The notes under the pieces: generated by a model
Told to the model about the DNA's origin: nothing
Seen by the model: only the letters and a program-made list of their open reading frames with translations
Databases searched by the model: none
Shown here: positions 13,483-13,556 of the stretch, one piece after another
How the letters are laid out: every line of letters starts with the position of its first letter
How positions within the stretch are numbered: position 1 is the first letter of the stretch
Made by a program: the position numbers and the translations under genes
From: Blautia sp.
GTDB lineage: Bacteria > Bacillota > Clostridia > Lachnospirales > Lachnospiraceae
Assembly (NCBI GenBank): GCA_030841965.1
Contig: JAUUSJ010000117.1
Span: forward strand, 1 to 13,556
DNA: 13,556 nt
Direction: 5' to 3'

Positions 13483-13556
13483 AGACGCTGAGAGAGGAGA
13501 GAGGTATATGCCCCAAAAACACGTTCGTTCCCACGATTTTTCGACATACGCTGATT
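13483..13556. repeat. Right copy of the dispersed inverted-repeat element
   Basis: Positions 13515-13556 are the reverse complement of 14-55 with one mismatch. A weaker match continues inward through ATATG (13506-13510) to AGACGC (13483-13488). The window ends inside the element, so its outer end (about 13 bp in the left copy) is missing. The stretch between the outward promoter and this element holds only the 8-bp tandem repeat; no gene is supported there. Confidence 0.85.

Noticed and set aside
13299..13547. 82-residue minus-strand open frame from the right repeat through the tandem repeat toward lepA
   Set aside because: It has no ribosome binding site, its middle is an 8-bp microsatellite translation (FIPLSLYL repeats), and it covers two promoters. 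Only the repeat-core peptide is noted as a curiosity.
1..13556. Composite transposon or genomic island bounded by the inverted repeats
   Set aside because: The content is all core housekeeping genes in a standard order, with no transposase, integrase or target-site duplication visible.

Overview
The window reads as a low-GC Gram-positive chromosome segment, most likely from the Lachnospiraceae (Clostridia). Three things point there: the hrcA-grpE-dnaK-dnaJ-prmA-rsmE gene order, a perfect CIRCE heat-shock operator, and a short YajC with a typical Firmicutes tail. The family placement is inference. All eleven genes I accept are on the minus strand, are intact, and are housekeeping genes. I see no transposase, phage gene, CRISPR array, tRNA or rRNA.

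In the direction of transcription (right to left) there are three blocks. (1) lepA (elongation factor 4) and hemW (heme chaperone) overlap by 11 bp and follow an extended -10 promoter. (2) The HrcA-controlled heat-shock operon has a strong promoter with CIRCE in its leader. It runs hrcA, grpE, dnaK, dnaJ, prmA, rsmE. The dnaK-dnaJ gap is 275 nt and holds a second promoter candidate and several hairpins. (3) aroC (chorismate synthase), tgt (queuosine tRNA-guanine transglycosylase) and yajC (Sec accessory) follow a near-consensus promoter and end at a good intrinsic terminator just after yajC.

Block 2 joins the Hsp70 machine (DnaK, DnaJ, GrpE) and its repressor HrcA to two translation-apparatus methyltransferases (PrmA on L11, RsmE on 16S rRNA). 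HrcA probably autoregulates the whole operon. Two starts need correction. hrcA should start at the GTG at 10083, because the upstream ATG abuts CIRCE and has no ribosome binding site. tgt should start at the ATG at 1823, because the upstream TTG is part of the Shine-Dalgarno sequence.

The least ordinary sequence is at the two ends. The first and last ~75 bp are inverted copies of one repeat. It has a 42-bp core with one mismatch, then a weaker match, and then, in both copies, a short tandem repeat whose units end in TCCC. This looks like a dispersed intergenic element. Such repeats may be why the sequence ends where it does, for example as contig ends. Next to the right copy is a near-perfect sigma-A promoter pointing out of the window, so an unseen gene probably starts to the right, divergent from lepA.
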